DNA of 64,000 nucleotides, from the NCBI GenBank assembly GCA_946894095.1, contig OX335644.1, forward strand, positions 14,737,595 through 14,801,594, given 5' to 3'. How positions within the stretch are numbered: the stretch's first letter is position 1; every line of letters begins with the position of its first letter. Shown here piece after piece: positions 57,101 to 63,699 of this stretch. The translations under genes were made by a program, and so were the position numbers. This DNA comes from Incurvaria masculella (Eukaryota > Arthropoda > Insecta > Lepidoptera > Incurvariidae). The notes under the pieces were generated by a model. That model saw only the letters and a list, made by a program, of their open reading frames with translations, searched no databases and was not told the origin of the DNA.

Positions 57101-60100
57101 GATTATACGTTGTGCATGGTTTTAAAATTTTGTTAAAATATGACATTATACGATCTGCATATTATACGTTATGCCGTTCCCCCTTCGAATGCACACTTTG
57201 TATTTTGATGCAATGCTCCTCGAATGCACACTTTGTATTTGGATGTGAAACATCAATTGGCACCCCCGGCAGTAAAACATACTAGCATGCCGTGACGACA
57301 AACGGCGTGACGCTCTCTTATGCCACCATGTCCCCTCTACGCCAATACTTTTTCAATGCACGCTGTATACTTATCTATACAAGCTTGACGTTGAGTTTTA
57401 GGACAACCTGTATGAATTAATAATGAATACTAGCTGCATTACCCGGCTCCGCTCGGGTCCATGTCGTTCTAGACTGTAATGGATGTAAAACACGGACAAT
57501 GACCAAGGCCAAGACCAATCCGGTTGAGCTTAACCCAACCACCTAGTAGGAGAAGGGGACCTTCAGTTTTAAATAGGTTTAGAACCATTGGCGGCATAGA
57601 ACCGGGGCGAGGATTTGAACCTCTCGCATGAAAGGCAAGCTCCTCTAGTCCCTACGCGACGAGCTGTACCTTACTGTGAGATATGGTATTAATTTATAGT
57701 TGATATTAAACCTTAGTTTCGTGATACAAATATGTGTAGATCAGAGATGGATCTACTGAATTCTACTAATCAGAAAATATTTTTTTTTATGTTAAGCGCG
57801 GCATATGGCGTACGCCAGGACCTTAAGGTGCCCGACGACGCCCATGGGTTTTCGAACATTCAGGGGGGCTGCGAAAACCATGCCGGCCGGCCAAGTGCTT
57901 CTTCACACCACGTTTGAAGGACCCCAGGTCGTAATTTGGAGGAATTACCTCGGAAGGGAGTTCATTCCATTGTTTACCGACCCTACAGATAAAGGATCTA
58001 GAGGATCGGTGAGTTCTTATTTATGGAATGTCGACTGTGAATTTGTGCATTTTCTCCCTGTTCCGCGTTGATCGAAGGTAGAAAGAGGACGGAGGAACAG
58101 TGTTATGCAGCTCCGACGAGCATCCTCCATGGTAAAGACGATAGAAGACAGAGAGAGACCCTACATCCCTTCTGAGTTGAAGGTTCTCCAAATTTAGGGA
58201 TACCTCGGGGTTGTCAACGAGACGCACGGCCCGACGCTGTATCGAGTCCAGATATTCCGGGAGGTCACGACATTTTTGGTCACGATAATGTAAATGGCTG
58301 AATCTGGGTTCACATATTACAGACCAACCGTATGATACTAAATATGTCGGTCTGCCTGTGCCAAGTGGTTGCGTTATCTAGATTGGGTTTATAAAATTGA
58401 TGTTTGTATATACATGTTAATGAATAAACTGATTGTCTAGAAACATTGATACCTATTAATTATGCAACAAACCAGTCGGTTTTTTATTTAAATACTTACA
58501 TATACCTAAAGTTATATCTGTAACCTAAATCGCCTATAACTACGAAACGCAAACAGAGATTTGCTCAGTTTTGGTTGTATCTAAGCAAGTATGTACTGAT
58601 ACTTTCATGCTACGTTATATGCAGCCATTTACCTTATCAGTTATATTTTTTGTCACCATAACTACATTTTCAGGCGCGGTATCTACGTAACGCAACCACT
58701 TGGCACAGGCAGACTGACATATTTAGCTCCAGAGCGTTAGTCTTTATCCTGTGAAACCAGTTTCAGCCATTTACGTTATCGTTACCATTTTTGTCGCGAC
58801 CTCCTAGTCTAAGAGAGCTAAGCAGGTGCTTAGCTGAGCTGTCCCACAAATGCAAACAGTACTCCACGCAAGACCTTATCTGCGCCTTGTAAAGAAGCAG
58901 TTTTTGGTCAGGCGTGAAGTACTGACGCACCCTGTTGAGGACTCCCAGCTTTTTTGAAGCGAGCTTGGCTTTATCCTCGATATGGCGTCCGAAATTAAGG
59001 TCATGCGTCAGGTCAACACCAAGGATCCCTATGTAATCGTCAATATGTAGAGTAGCTCCCTGGTGCTCCTTATTTGAGTTTACATACGTAATTGCGTTAC
59101 GTACTCGCCTAGTTTGTAACTTCTTCCGAAAGCTTAGCAGAGATCGCATAGACAAGACAAAAACCTGTTTTTTTTTTCTCAAAAGTGTCTAGTTACCGAG
59201 GTATTTATTTTTGAAATGTATGTTTTCGTCTATGTAGTGTAAACTGACGCGATGTTGTAATCGTGTATAAAGAAGGTCTTGGCATGGAATCTACATAGAT
59301 TCCACGTAGCATGTTAGGCTTATGTCATGACAGTAGATGTGTAATATTAGTCATCCATGTCCAGTTACAAACGACGTTATTACGGAACATTATCATTACC
59401 ATATTATTTAATTAATTGTAATGTAATGTAAATGTAATGTAATTACAATGTCTAACTTTTTTTTGGAGAATATTCAGAAAATGGTTATTAAACTTTTTTG
59501 TTGACTTCAATCCTAGCAATCATTTCCCAAATTTTATGTGCTGGCCGTTGCAACACCCTGTATAATCATAATTCACCAACTTTTCGCAAACTAAATGCCA
59601 TTACAGGTGTTTCTACGGCCTTGTAGATGCTATATAGCTTTCACAGAGAATGTCACCCTGAAGTATACCATAAAATACTAATACCTATATTCGTATTAAA
59701 TATAACTACAACTATCCACGATTTAAACGAAGATTAGAAACGACAATAACATAACATTCATTACATAAACCTTAATATCTATGCACTTTGCAGTTTGGCC
59801 TTGAGAGCTAATAGAATATTAATTTAACTGAAAAAAGTAGAATTAAATATAACCTTTATGTGACATTCTCAGTGCTGGTATCGTATTATCGTATCCATCA
59901 ATAGATTTTTTGTTTATTTCATCTGATTTTTAAAAATATGTGACGGAATGTATTTGTTTTGGCCGCTCCTGAGTCGTTCTCTGAGATACAAAAAAATTTA
60001 CAAAAAAAAAATAACCGACTTCAAAGAAAAAGCACTAAAAAGTAAAAAATAATTGCCATTTTTGTAGTTACGATTTTTGTTATTTTTTAAGTCGGGGTCA

Positions 60101-61617
60101 GCCGGGCACGCGCTGCGCCAATCAAGAGAACCTTGGCGACCTTGGCTGACACCGACTCAAAAAATAACAAAAATCGTAACTACAAAAATGGCAATTATTT
60201 TTTACTTTTTAGTGCTTTTTCTTTGAAGTCGGTTATTTTTTTTGTAATTTTTTTTTATTTGTTTATTTTTAGTGAATCTGAAATACACTTACTAATTTGT
60301 ACACGTCCGTTCCAATAAAAAAAGAATCACCGAAATCGGTTGGCGTTATATTGAGTTATTCGTCCATTTGTCGTGCACATCTTAATACAAATTTAAGACT
60401 TATATGATTTTCTCATGGATATCATTGTCAGAACTTAACCAAATTAAAATGAGACCACTTGGGAAGCACTAGTTTTCATTAAAAAAAAATATCATCAAAA
60501 TTGGTTCACACAGGCAATAGTTATGAGGTAACAAACATAAAAAAAAACATACAGACGAATTGATAACCTCCTCCTTTTTTTGAAGTCGGTTAAAATAGGA
60601 AGGAGATGTGCCATGATGTGCGCCCACTAGGAGACCAGCTGTCATGTTTGAAAAATGTTACGGCTTTTCACGCGGCAGGAAGAGACATTCTCCGACGTTT
60701 CGAGCTGTCTTAAATTTTCTGTGTAAGTAAGTTGCGTGGGTGTGATCTGACTTGGTGAACGTATTTCAGGAGTATGTTTGGACTGTGAGGCATACGATGC
60801 CAAGCTGGTTTTCCATACAATTATAATAAGCAAAATTTGTCCGCGAGTAACGACTTCATGACAATTCTAGTTCCTTTTCTTTTCTGTGGTCGCTAGGATA
60901 GATCTAGCGAAAATACACTAAAGGGGCCACACTGAGTACTAGTATGTCAAACTAACAAACATCAGAGCACATATTACTAATGAGTTGTATTTGTTGATAA
61001 GTACCATAAACAGAATAGTTTGATTAGTTCTAGATATTTTTAATATGATTTTATAATATTTGGTAATTACTTCGATTCCATTACAATAATGAAATCAGCA
61101 CTTTGGCAATGACTCTTATTATTTAATACAATGTATCTTCAATGTAGGTATGTAACTATTACAATGAATATAAAAATATATATACAAATAAACGTATGAA
61201 TACTATTTAAAAACAAGCCATTAACTTTCTTACATTCAAATCCAGCCCAATTTTTCCGTTTCTCGTGGAAACCTTATATTGGCCAACCGGGCACTTCGTC
61301 TCAGGAACAACTCCACAGTTGTCAGGTAAAGGAAATATCTTCTCAACTCCGTCCTTCCAAACCGTGATGTTGAAACCCTCACCGGAAACGACGCAATCTT
61401 CATTCGTTTTGTTTCTAGGGCAACATTTATTAATGCACAAAACTTTACCATAGCAATTACGTTCGGTACCGTCGGTGATGCCAGCGGGGTATTTGTTTCC
61501 CGAAGTGGGTTCCGAAATAAAGAGCTCAGTTTGGTTTCCGGTTGAACTCATTGGCAGAAGGCACAACATCAGATGCCACAAGGTGCGGCTGTATGTTGAT
61601 TTAAGTACACGTAACAT
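38932..61617 (-). CDS. Methuselah-like class B GPCR (seven exons)
   Basis: Coding exons (minus strand): 61617-61234, 44561-44399, 43706-43515, 42585-42507, 41903-41707, 40400-40253 and 39106-38932. Phases 0,1,1,2,1,2 match at every junction and give 445 residues. Residues 1-30 resemble a signal peptide (LWHLMLCLLPMSSTG). The ectodomain (to about 180) has ten cysteines including the KCCP motif and the YC...FTCMFPD end, as in Methuselah, plus sequons NQT, NKT and NIT. Seven membrane segments follow: TM1-2 in exon 3 (NLAGFTLVPYLISLMVAFLC), TM3 in exon 4 (SFFWLNVKSFD), TM4 in exon 5, TM5 in exon 6, TM6-7 in exon 7. The order and motifs such as FFWLN and LVNSFIGVPIF fit the Mth family. Such receptors are plasma-membrane proteins; in flies the family affects lifespan and stress responses. 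Ligand unknown. The C-tail after TM7 is short; a cryptic donor (GTAAG/GTAACA) at the stop leaves open a further exon. Confidence 0.88.
39118..39688 (-). mobile_element. GGAGGTC-family MITE at exon 7 acceptor
   Basis: TTAGACTAGGAGGTCGCGAC at 39118 and ATGTCATGACCTCCCGGAAT ending near 39688. About 570 bp, family structure intact, inserted in intron 6 with its left end 11 bp from the acceptor of the last coding exon. Confidence 0.93.
39689..40252. other. intron 6 remainder, no feature
   Basis: AT-rich intronic DNA between the MITE and exon 6. Confidence 0.5.
40253..40400 (-). CDS. Mth-like GPCR exon 6: TM5
   Basis: 148 bp, phase 1 to 2. NEKFIWMDMPISALCLANVV and LFVITWRAI form TM5, followed by a charged third intracellular loop (NRDRIREDSRRLINDRLNQR). 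Acceptor GATTCCAG/GTAACG, donor CAGAG/GTCGGT. Confidence 0.85.
40401..41706. other. intron 5, no feature recognised
   Basis: 1.3 kb of intron with no repeat matched. The short frames at 40614-40811 and 41222-41485 have no domain resemblance. Confidence 0.5.
41707..41903 (-). CDS. Mth-like GPCR exon 5: intracellular loop 2, TM4
   Basis: 197 bp, phase 2 to 1. Basic loop MKIRNSFGRATLKFPYRKFY, then AWGYGLPLALTILLATID (TM4) and the second extracellular loop with a cysteine (RYTCFLA). Acceptor CTTTTCAG/TGGG; the donor CCG/GTACCT is weak. Confidence 0.82.
42215..42450. repeat. inverted-repeat block in intron 4
   Basis: GAAATTCCGTGCTCAGGAATCAG near 42253 and its partner CTGATTCTCGAACATGGAATTC near 42403 are imperfectly inverted, with CTTCCGTCGAG repeated inside. 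Probably a decayed fold-back MITE. The rest of intron 4 (41904-42506) is AT-rich. Confidence 0.5.
42507..42585 (-). CDS. Mth-like GPCR exon 4: TM3
   Basis: 79 bp, phase 1 to 2. Encodes SLVAYFCILSSFFWLNVKSF then DLYRKF, close to the family's TM3 signature. Acceptor AATTTCAG/CACTC, donor TTCAG/GTAAAT. Confidence 0.88.
43228..43358 (-). mobile_element. SINE fragment in intron 3
   Basis: GAAGGAATTTGGTGCCATGC, AGGACCTTC, CAATGCGATTGCAACAACCC and CCCAACCGCC match the reversed SINE body with an internal deletion. The rest of intron 3 (42586-43514) shows no feature. Confidence 0.75.
43515..43706 (-). CDS. Mth-like GPCR exon 3: TM1 and TM2
   Basis: 192 bp, phase 1 in and out. MLLSAVLLGLSTAIYLF (TM1), short loop MPSLQNLAG, TM2 TLVPYLISLMVAFLCIASLQ, then NPLPRDNETLCF. 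Acceptor CCCGCAG/GTATG, donor ACAT/GTAAGT. Confidence 0.88.
43830..43925 (-). mobile_element. SINE fragment in intron 2, diverged
   Basis: CCATGGCAGGACCATATTTC and ACATTAAACTGAATCGAAAA, with AACACAGACAAG, weakly match the reversed SINE 3' half. The surrounding intron 2 holds the LINE piece at 44103-44398. Confidence 0.5.
44103..44398 (-). mobile_element. jockey-like LINE 3' fragment abutting exon 2
   Basis: Begins within a few bases of the exon 2 donor. The minus strand encodes TVDVPKIRTKRFSRSSIYTV then GKQCNKLPAEAF, the same family as the LINE at 57805-59182. It extends the exon's open frame by nearly 100 codons, which is misleading. Confidence 0.8.
44399..44561 (-). CDS. Mth-like GPCR exon 2: end of ectodomain
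   Basis: 54 codons plus one base. Reads DMKMKFKKPHRLHMWEELAV, then TYCVDDQ, FTCMFPD and DFCPAAITIKVC, the last three ectodomain cysteines before TM1. Acceptor CACCAG/GACATG, donor TGTG/GTCAGT. Past the donor the frame runs into LINE sequence. Confidence 0.85.
45213..45754. mobile_element. GC-rich MITE in intron 1
   Basis: 542 bp, strikingly GC-rich. The ends AAGGATGATTCACCCTAGAC and GCGTGAATCATTCTT are inverted, followed inward by CGGCGCCGG/GCGCGGG-rich subterminal DNA. The AT-richer centre (45410-45510) reads as no recognised protein. Short ends with GC-rich subterminal repeats resemble a Harbinger-type non-autonomous element. No target duplication was identified. The open frames here are compositional. 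Confidence 0.85.
45755..47340. other. intron 1, mostly featureless
   Basis: AT-rich. Near 46830-46930 a block (TCTAAAGTAACTCTGCCTGT, CCGCTGAAACAATTTTGATG) resembles a widespread lepidopteran intergenic repeat; nothing else is supported. Confidence 0.45.
47352..47664 (-). repeat. ACCGGCCAAGTGCGAGT repeat with (GTCC)n
   Basis: Complete copy in reverse: AGGGTTCCGTACCCAAAGGG, a (GTCC)n microsatellite at about 47405-47450, CACAGGGCTGTATCTCAGTA, GAAATTTTCACAGAGTGTG, then AAGTCCGACTCGCACTTGGC and CGGTTTTT. Confidence 0.92.
48064..48140 (-). repeat. three-copy dispersed repeat, copy 2
   Basis: TCTCTTCTCTTCTCTACTTA, TATAAAAGGGAACG and GGTAATCTCCGTAACCAC are the reverse of the block at 3325-3398. Confidence 0.75.
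48365..48455 (+). mobile_element. tRNA-like SINE head, different family
   Basis: AGCGGATGGCGCAGGGTGG resembles a pol III A box and GGTTCGAATCC is a perfect B box, 60 bp apart, followed by TGATAGCCTCATTTTTTT. The acceptor-stem ends do not pair convincingly, so this is more likely a SINE head than a tRNA gene. Confidence 0.55.
48535..48605 (-). repeat. three-copy dispersed repeat, copy 3
   Basis: CTGCTTATATAAAAGAGAAC and GAGGTAAACTCCGTAATCAC match 48064-48140. It lies downstream of the tRNA-like head at 48365, so the two may be one element. Confidence 0.7.
48971..50592 (+). repeat. 133-bp minisatellite, 12 units, higher-order pattern
   Basis: Units start with CCCTCTACGCCAATGCTCC at exact 133-bp steps (48971, 49104, 49237, ... 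50434), with a partial 13th cut at 50592. Diagnostic variants define four unit types: A (CACCCCTTGG), B (ATTTGCACCCC), C (CAGTTAAAC, GCCGTCATG) and D (AAACCTCT, GTCGTCATG). They run A-B-C-D, B-C'-C-D, A-B-C-D, a 532-bp higher-order repeat with one irregular middle block. Each unit has ACATACTAGTATG and GCCGTGACGACAAACGGCGTGACG palindromic words. The array lies in intron 1 of the receptor gene. Confidence 0.96.
50593..50857 (+). repeat. left long terminal inverted repeat with ACGTATAAT motifs
   Basis: Seven ACGTATAAT copies plus one inverted one, with AAAACCATGCATAACG spacers and an inner edge at AAAGCGCCCTAAT. Each block has a counterpart in the right end. Confidence 0.9.
51239..51391 (-). 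mobile_element. Tourist-type MITE, copy 3
   Basis: 153 bp between TAA at 51236-51238 and 51392-51394, inverted relative to 18196 and 20537, starting GCCCCGGTTACACGAAGAGA and ending TTTCGTGCACTCGGCCC. Confidence 0.92.
51395..52158. other. interior of long-TIR element, no gene recognised
   Basis: Frames at 51455-51700 and 51891-52142 show no domain. Confidence 0.45.
52159..52319. mobile_element. 161-bp hairpin MITE
   Basis: AAGTCCAAAAAGCACAAGGT with CAAAAACCCACACCGTCCAAAA at the left pairs with TTTTGGACGTTCTGGGTTTT and GGACCTTATGCTTTTTGGAC at the right. Arms about 42 bp, AT-rich centre. Confidence 0.88.
52320..53573. other. interior of long-TIR element, no gene recognised
   Basis: AT-rich with no recognised coding frame or repeat. 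Confidence 0.45.
53574..53968 (-). mobile_element. tRNA-headed SINE, full-length
   Basis: Nearly complete reverse copy: tail ACATGGATGGCTAATACCAC, GGTGCCATGCCAGGACCTTC, body CATCAAATGCGATGGTACCA, and head with B box GGTTCAAATCC and GAGCGGCTCGTAGCCTAGTG at the high end. Confidence 0.95.
54418..54694. mobile_element. hAT-like MITE
   Basis: CAGTTCTTAACCTGGGGTCC at the left and AAAAGGTTAAGAAC at the right, with GGGGTCCATG mirrored as GGGTCCATGAC inside. The CAGTTCTTAACC terminus resembles hAT ends. The 8-bp duplication expected of hAT was not clear. Confidence 0.65.
54695..56140. other. interior of long-TIR element; CCTAGG-rich part
   Basis: Between 54890 and 55250 the words TACCTAGG and ATATACAAT recur at irregular spacing in both orientations. 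Elsewhere no feature; small frames have no domain. Confidence 0.4.
56145..56210. other. stable hairpin, candidate small-RNA precursor
   Basis: TCAAATGCCTAGCAGTTGG pairs with CAAACTGCTAGGCACTTGA over 19 positions with two mismatches around a loop of roughly 30 bases, a size and shape compatible with a pre-miRNA. Whether it is transcribed is unknown; it could equally be a small inverted repeat. Confidence 0.35.
56922..57182 (-). repeat. right long terminal inverted repeat with ATTATACGT motifs
   Basis: Inverse of 50593-50857: AGGGCGCTT edge, CATGGTTTTCTTTTTTTGTT, then ATTATACGT copies near 57004, 57021, 57089, 57102 and 57160, ending at GCCGTTCCCC. Confidence 0.9.
57183..57370 (+). repeat. resumption of the 133-bp minisatellite
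   Basis: CTTCGAATGCACACTTTGTATTTTGATG continues the interrupted unit, followed by about one more, diverged unit (57210-57345, with GGCACCCCCGG and ACTAGCATG variants) before unrelated DNA. Confidence 0.92.
57478..57668 (-). mobile_element. SINE, head and half body
   Basis: ACCCAACCACCTAGTAGGAG, AGGTTTAGAACCATTGG and GATTTGAACCTCTCGC, with ACGCGACGAGCTGTACC at the head. The tail part is missing. Confidence 0.8.
57805..58252 (-). mobile_element. jockey-like LINE, 3' part
   Basis: The minus strand encodes IQRRAVRLVDNPEVSLNLEN, LRRDVGSLSVFYRLYHGG, then TVDIPKIRTHRSS-type sequence and a 3' end with CCCATGGGCGTCGTCGGGCA and GGTCCTGGCGTACGCC. It continues from the piece at 58813-59182, split by the MITE between them. 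Confidence 0.88.
58253..58812 (-). mobile_element. GGAGGTC-family MITE inside LINE
   Basis: Left end (low side) TATTCCGGGAGGTCACGACA, right end GTCGCGACCTCCTAGTCTAA, full family interior. It splits the LINE between its SAKHLLSSL and DSIQRRAVR codons. Confidence 0.92.
58813..59182 (-). mobile_element. jockey-like LINE reverse-transcriptase region
   Basis: Reads YIGILGVDLTHDLNFGRHIE, KAKLASKKLGVLNRVRQYFT and ALYKAQ-type LLYKAQIRSCVEYCLHLWDS, the conserved thumb region of jockey-clade polymerases. 5' truncated near 59180 and out of frame in places. Confidence 0.9.
59268..59372 (+). mobile_element. SINE tail fragment
   Basis: GAAGGTCTTGGCATGGAATC, TTATGTCATGACAGTAG and AGTCATCCATGTCCAGTTAC match the SINE 3' part only. 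Confidence 0.8.
59373..60012. other. no feature recognised
   Basis: Short repeats of TAATGTAATG near 59418-59452; otherwise plain AT-rich intron. Confidence 0.45.
60013..60234. mobile_element. AACCGACTTC fold-back element, complete
   Basis: 222 bp, arms of about 90 bp: AACCGACTTCAAAGAAAAAG to CAGCC at the left mirrored at the right, with a small GC-rich centre. A rearranged relative is at 7973-8266. Confidence 0.92.
60541..60596 (-). repeat. AACCGACTTC...GGAGGAGG repeat end
   Basis: AATTGATAACCTCCTCCTTT then TTTGAAGTCGGTTAAAAT, the reverse of 29210-29245. The flanking 60300-60540 is probably part of the same repeat. Confidence 0.75.
60597..61233. other. intron 1 start, no feature
   Basis: AT-rich intron adjoining exon 1; the frame at 60642-60833 is not recognised. 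Confidence 0.45.
61234..61617 (-). CDS. Mth-like GPCR exon 1: signal peptide and ectodomain
   Basis: 128 codons, phase 0. Contains seven of the ten ectodomain cysteines (NCYGKVLC, NKCCPRN, NEDC, DNC, ETKC). Ends DLN before the donor AAT/GTAAGA. The ATG lies only 5 bp after a good acceptor (TTCTTCCAG/ATAAC), which suggests a spliced 5' untranslated exon. Confidence 0.85.
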
Positions 61618-61970
61618 GTTATCTGGAAGAAGCCTACTAAATTTGTTTTAAATATGATTAAATTATTGATAATGTCTCGCACGTCATCATATAGTGGGCG
61701 TCAGGTAACATTATATGTTCTATCTCATCAATATGCGGACGGTGGTATGTTCGTTTAAATTTTTTAACAATATTTTCATGAATATATTAGTGTTTATATG
61801 TTTAAACAATCGTTAAAATTTTGAAACGGTAGAAGGTTGCCATGTGGCACACGTTGCGGTAGGTAATTGATTGTAAACGCACTTTTTTATAGTCGTAATT
61901 TGAAACTGCGAACCGATACACAGGCAAAATGCGAACTCTTGGAACCCCACCGCGTTGGCGTCGCAAGATA

Positions 61971-62006
61971 TACTGACTGAGCGAGCAGAGAAGTTACTCT
62001 CATATA
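61971..62006 (-). promoter_or_regulatory. candidate TATA/Inr promoter of Mth-like gene
   Basis: On the minus strand TATATG at 62006-62001 lies 28 bp upstream of the A of an insect initiator TCAGT (A at 61978), itself followed by a second TCAGTA. The pair is about 360 bp upstream of the receptor ATG, with an acceptor just before that ATG, so a spliced leader is plausible. There is no expression evidence. Confidence 0.4.
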
Positions 62007-62494
62007 TTGAAAGATCAACTATGCGTATAGCTGTGAAGCGTACGTACATATTTTTGCGGGGACAGCCTATAAGATCTGCGTAGAGTCGCGATGCGCATGT
62101 CAGAGCGTTCATTTGAATCTTTTGGACCCAAAAGTCAATCATATTAGAGTCCGGATCCTCTCTCATTTTCCCGTCCATCAAAATAGCACTAGAAGACGGA
62201 GGAGCTCATCTGTATTGGAAATGTTCCTCAATCACCACAAAAAAATGGAAGTGAGTTTCGGTGTTCCGACCCATGTAAATTTAACAAATTATTACAAATG
62301 TTAAATACAGCAATAATAACAATCATGATTATAATTTAATTATATTATATAATATTATAAATATTATAAAATAATATGTAGGAATAGGAATAGGATATGA
62401 GGAATAAACTCTTTGTGTGGGTCGGAAAAGCCTTCATTCCTTAATTTTATCGAATTGAAAAGTCTTCAATACATATTGGATTACATAAACATGT

Positions 62495-62580
62495 AATGGC
62501 CGGCATGCATTGTTCAAAAACCCATGGGCGTCGTCGGGCACTTCAATAGGTCCTGGCGTACGCCATAAACTTAGTAACTA
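62495..62580 (+). mobile_element. jockey-like LINE 3' tip
   Basis: GGCCGGCATGCATTGTTCAA, CCCATGGGCGTCGTCGGGCA and GGTCCTGGCGTACGCCATAA match the 3' end of the LINE at 57805, in the opposite orientation. Confidence 0.8.
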
Positions 62581-62691
62581 GAAGGCAACTCCTGTCTGCT
62601 GAAAAAAAAAATTCGGGAGCTTACCAGTCCAACCTTCACAAAATCACATCACACTTTCTATACAGAAGTCGTTTGGAAATATCTCCATTGA

Positions 62692-62812
62692 CTTACCTGG
62701 GACTTTCCTTATTTTGCATGAATACATTAAACTAGATGGAAAACACGGACAATTTTCATTGCCGTTTTGATCATCCTTTTTCTAATGCGATGGTTCCAAC
62801 CCGTGCGGGAAT
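62692..62812 (-). mobile_element. SINE fragment
   Basis: GGACTTTCCTTATTTTGCAT, TAGATGGAAAACACGGACAA, TTTTCATTGCCGTTTTGATC and AATGCGATGGTTCCAACCCG match the reversed SINE body. Confidence 0.8.
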
Positions 62813-63069
62813 TGTTTTAGGAAGAATCATAACCACAAAATAAAAATTCCTTGGGCGCCCTATACAGCATGTATGAAAAAATGGGGGACCACATGTATTT
62901 AAGGTAATTATTATTTAATTTAAATGCAACTCACACAGCACAAAATAACCTGCCATTCGTTATTCAATATGTGTCCGCGCGTTTGTGTTTCTTAAAAAAA
63001 AAAAACTTTGGATGAGAACTTTGTTTGCAATTATGTTATTGATTTCATTCGATCAACAGTTGTTTAAAA

Positions 63070-63317
63070 AAACCGGCCAAGTGCGAGTTGGACTCGCACA
63101 CGACGGTTCAACACAAATCAATCACGTTTTTTGTATAACGTTTCTTTTTTTTCCCCTATATGTTGTCATAGCGGCAAAGCTCTGTGATAATTTCAACTGC
63201 ATACAGAGATATGCATATGAGATACAGCCCTGTGACAGATGGGAGAACGGACGGATGACGGACAGCGGGGACTTAGTAGTAGGCTTCCGTTGGCACCCTT
63301 TGGGTACGGAACCCTAC
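63070..63317 (+). repeat. ACCGGCCAAGTGCGAGT repeat, complete
   Basis: AAACCGGCCAAGTGCGAGTT, TACAGCCCTGTGACAGATGG, ACGGACGGATGACGGACAGC and GGGTACGGAACCCTAC, the full order of the family in plus orientation. Confidence 0.9.
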
Positions 63318-63699
63318 AAATGCAACATAGATACCGAAATTGAATGACTGATCTCATTTTTAAAAACATCAAGTTCATTTAACTTCGGATGGAACGGGAT
63401 AACACAATTATTTTCTAACCATGTGTCTACTGGGAGCATAATTCTAAATTTATTAAGTCTCCGTTTACCGATCTTCGTCCCATGTATTATTATATCAATG
63501 GTAAATATCCTGAATTCCCTTATTTGTACTTTTTATTAACTCGCTTTCTTTTCTGTCTGTTTTGTATACTATATTATGCAAACCATGTTAAATTATCTTC
63601 CTGATAGGCTTGAAAAAAAAACAATGCGTCCTTGGACTGGATAAAAATGCAAAAAAATAAAATATAATTAAAAAATACCACAATATCTATACTATATAA

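Larger units (their letters stand above)
50593..57182. mobile_element. 6.6-kb long-TIR element, Mutator-like candidate
   Basis: It interrupts the 133-bp array: the unit before it ends in CTTCGAATG (50584-50592), and CTTCGAATG (57183-57191) restarts the unit in the same register and orientation, a perfect 9-bp target duplication. The ends are inverted for about 260 bp (50593-50857 against 56922-57182) and carry repeated ACGTATAAT motifs, at least seven at left and five at right, often paired as CATAACGTATAATAGTCACA + ACGTATAAT. Nine-bp duplications and long TIRs are Mutator-superfamily traits. No transposase ORF is recognisable inside, so it is probably a non-autonomous or decayed copy. It hosts later insertions at 51239, 52159, 53574 and 54418. 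Confidence 0.85.

Noticed and set aside
61813..62181. 122-codon minus-strand frame upstream of the receptor
   Set aside because: No recognisable family, no signal or domain, and it overlaps the candidate promoter and leader; treated as chance.
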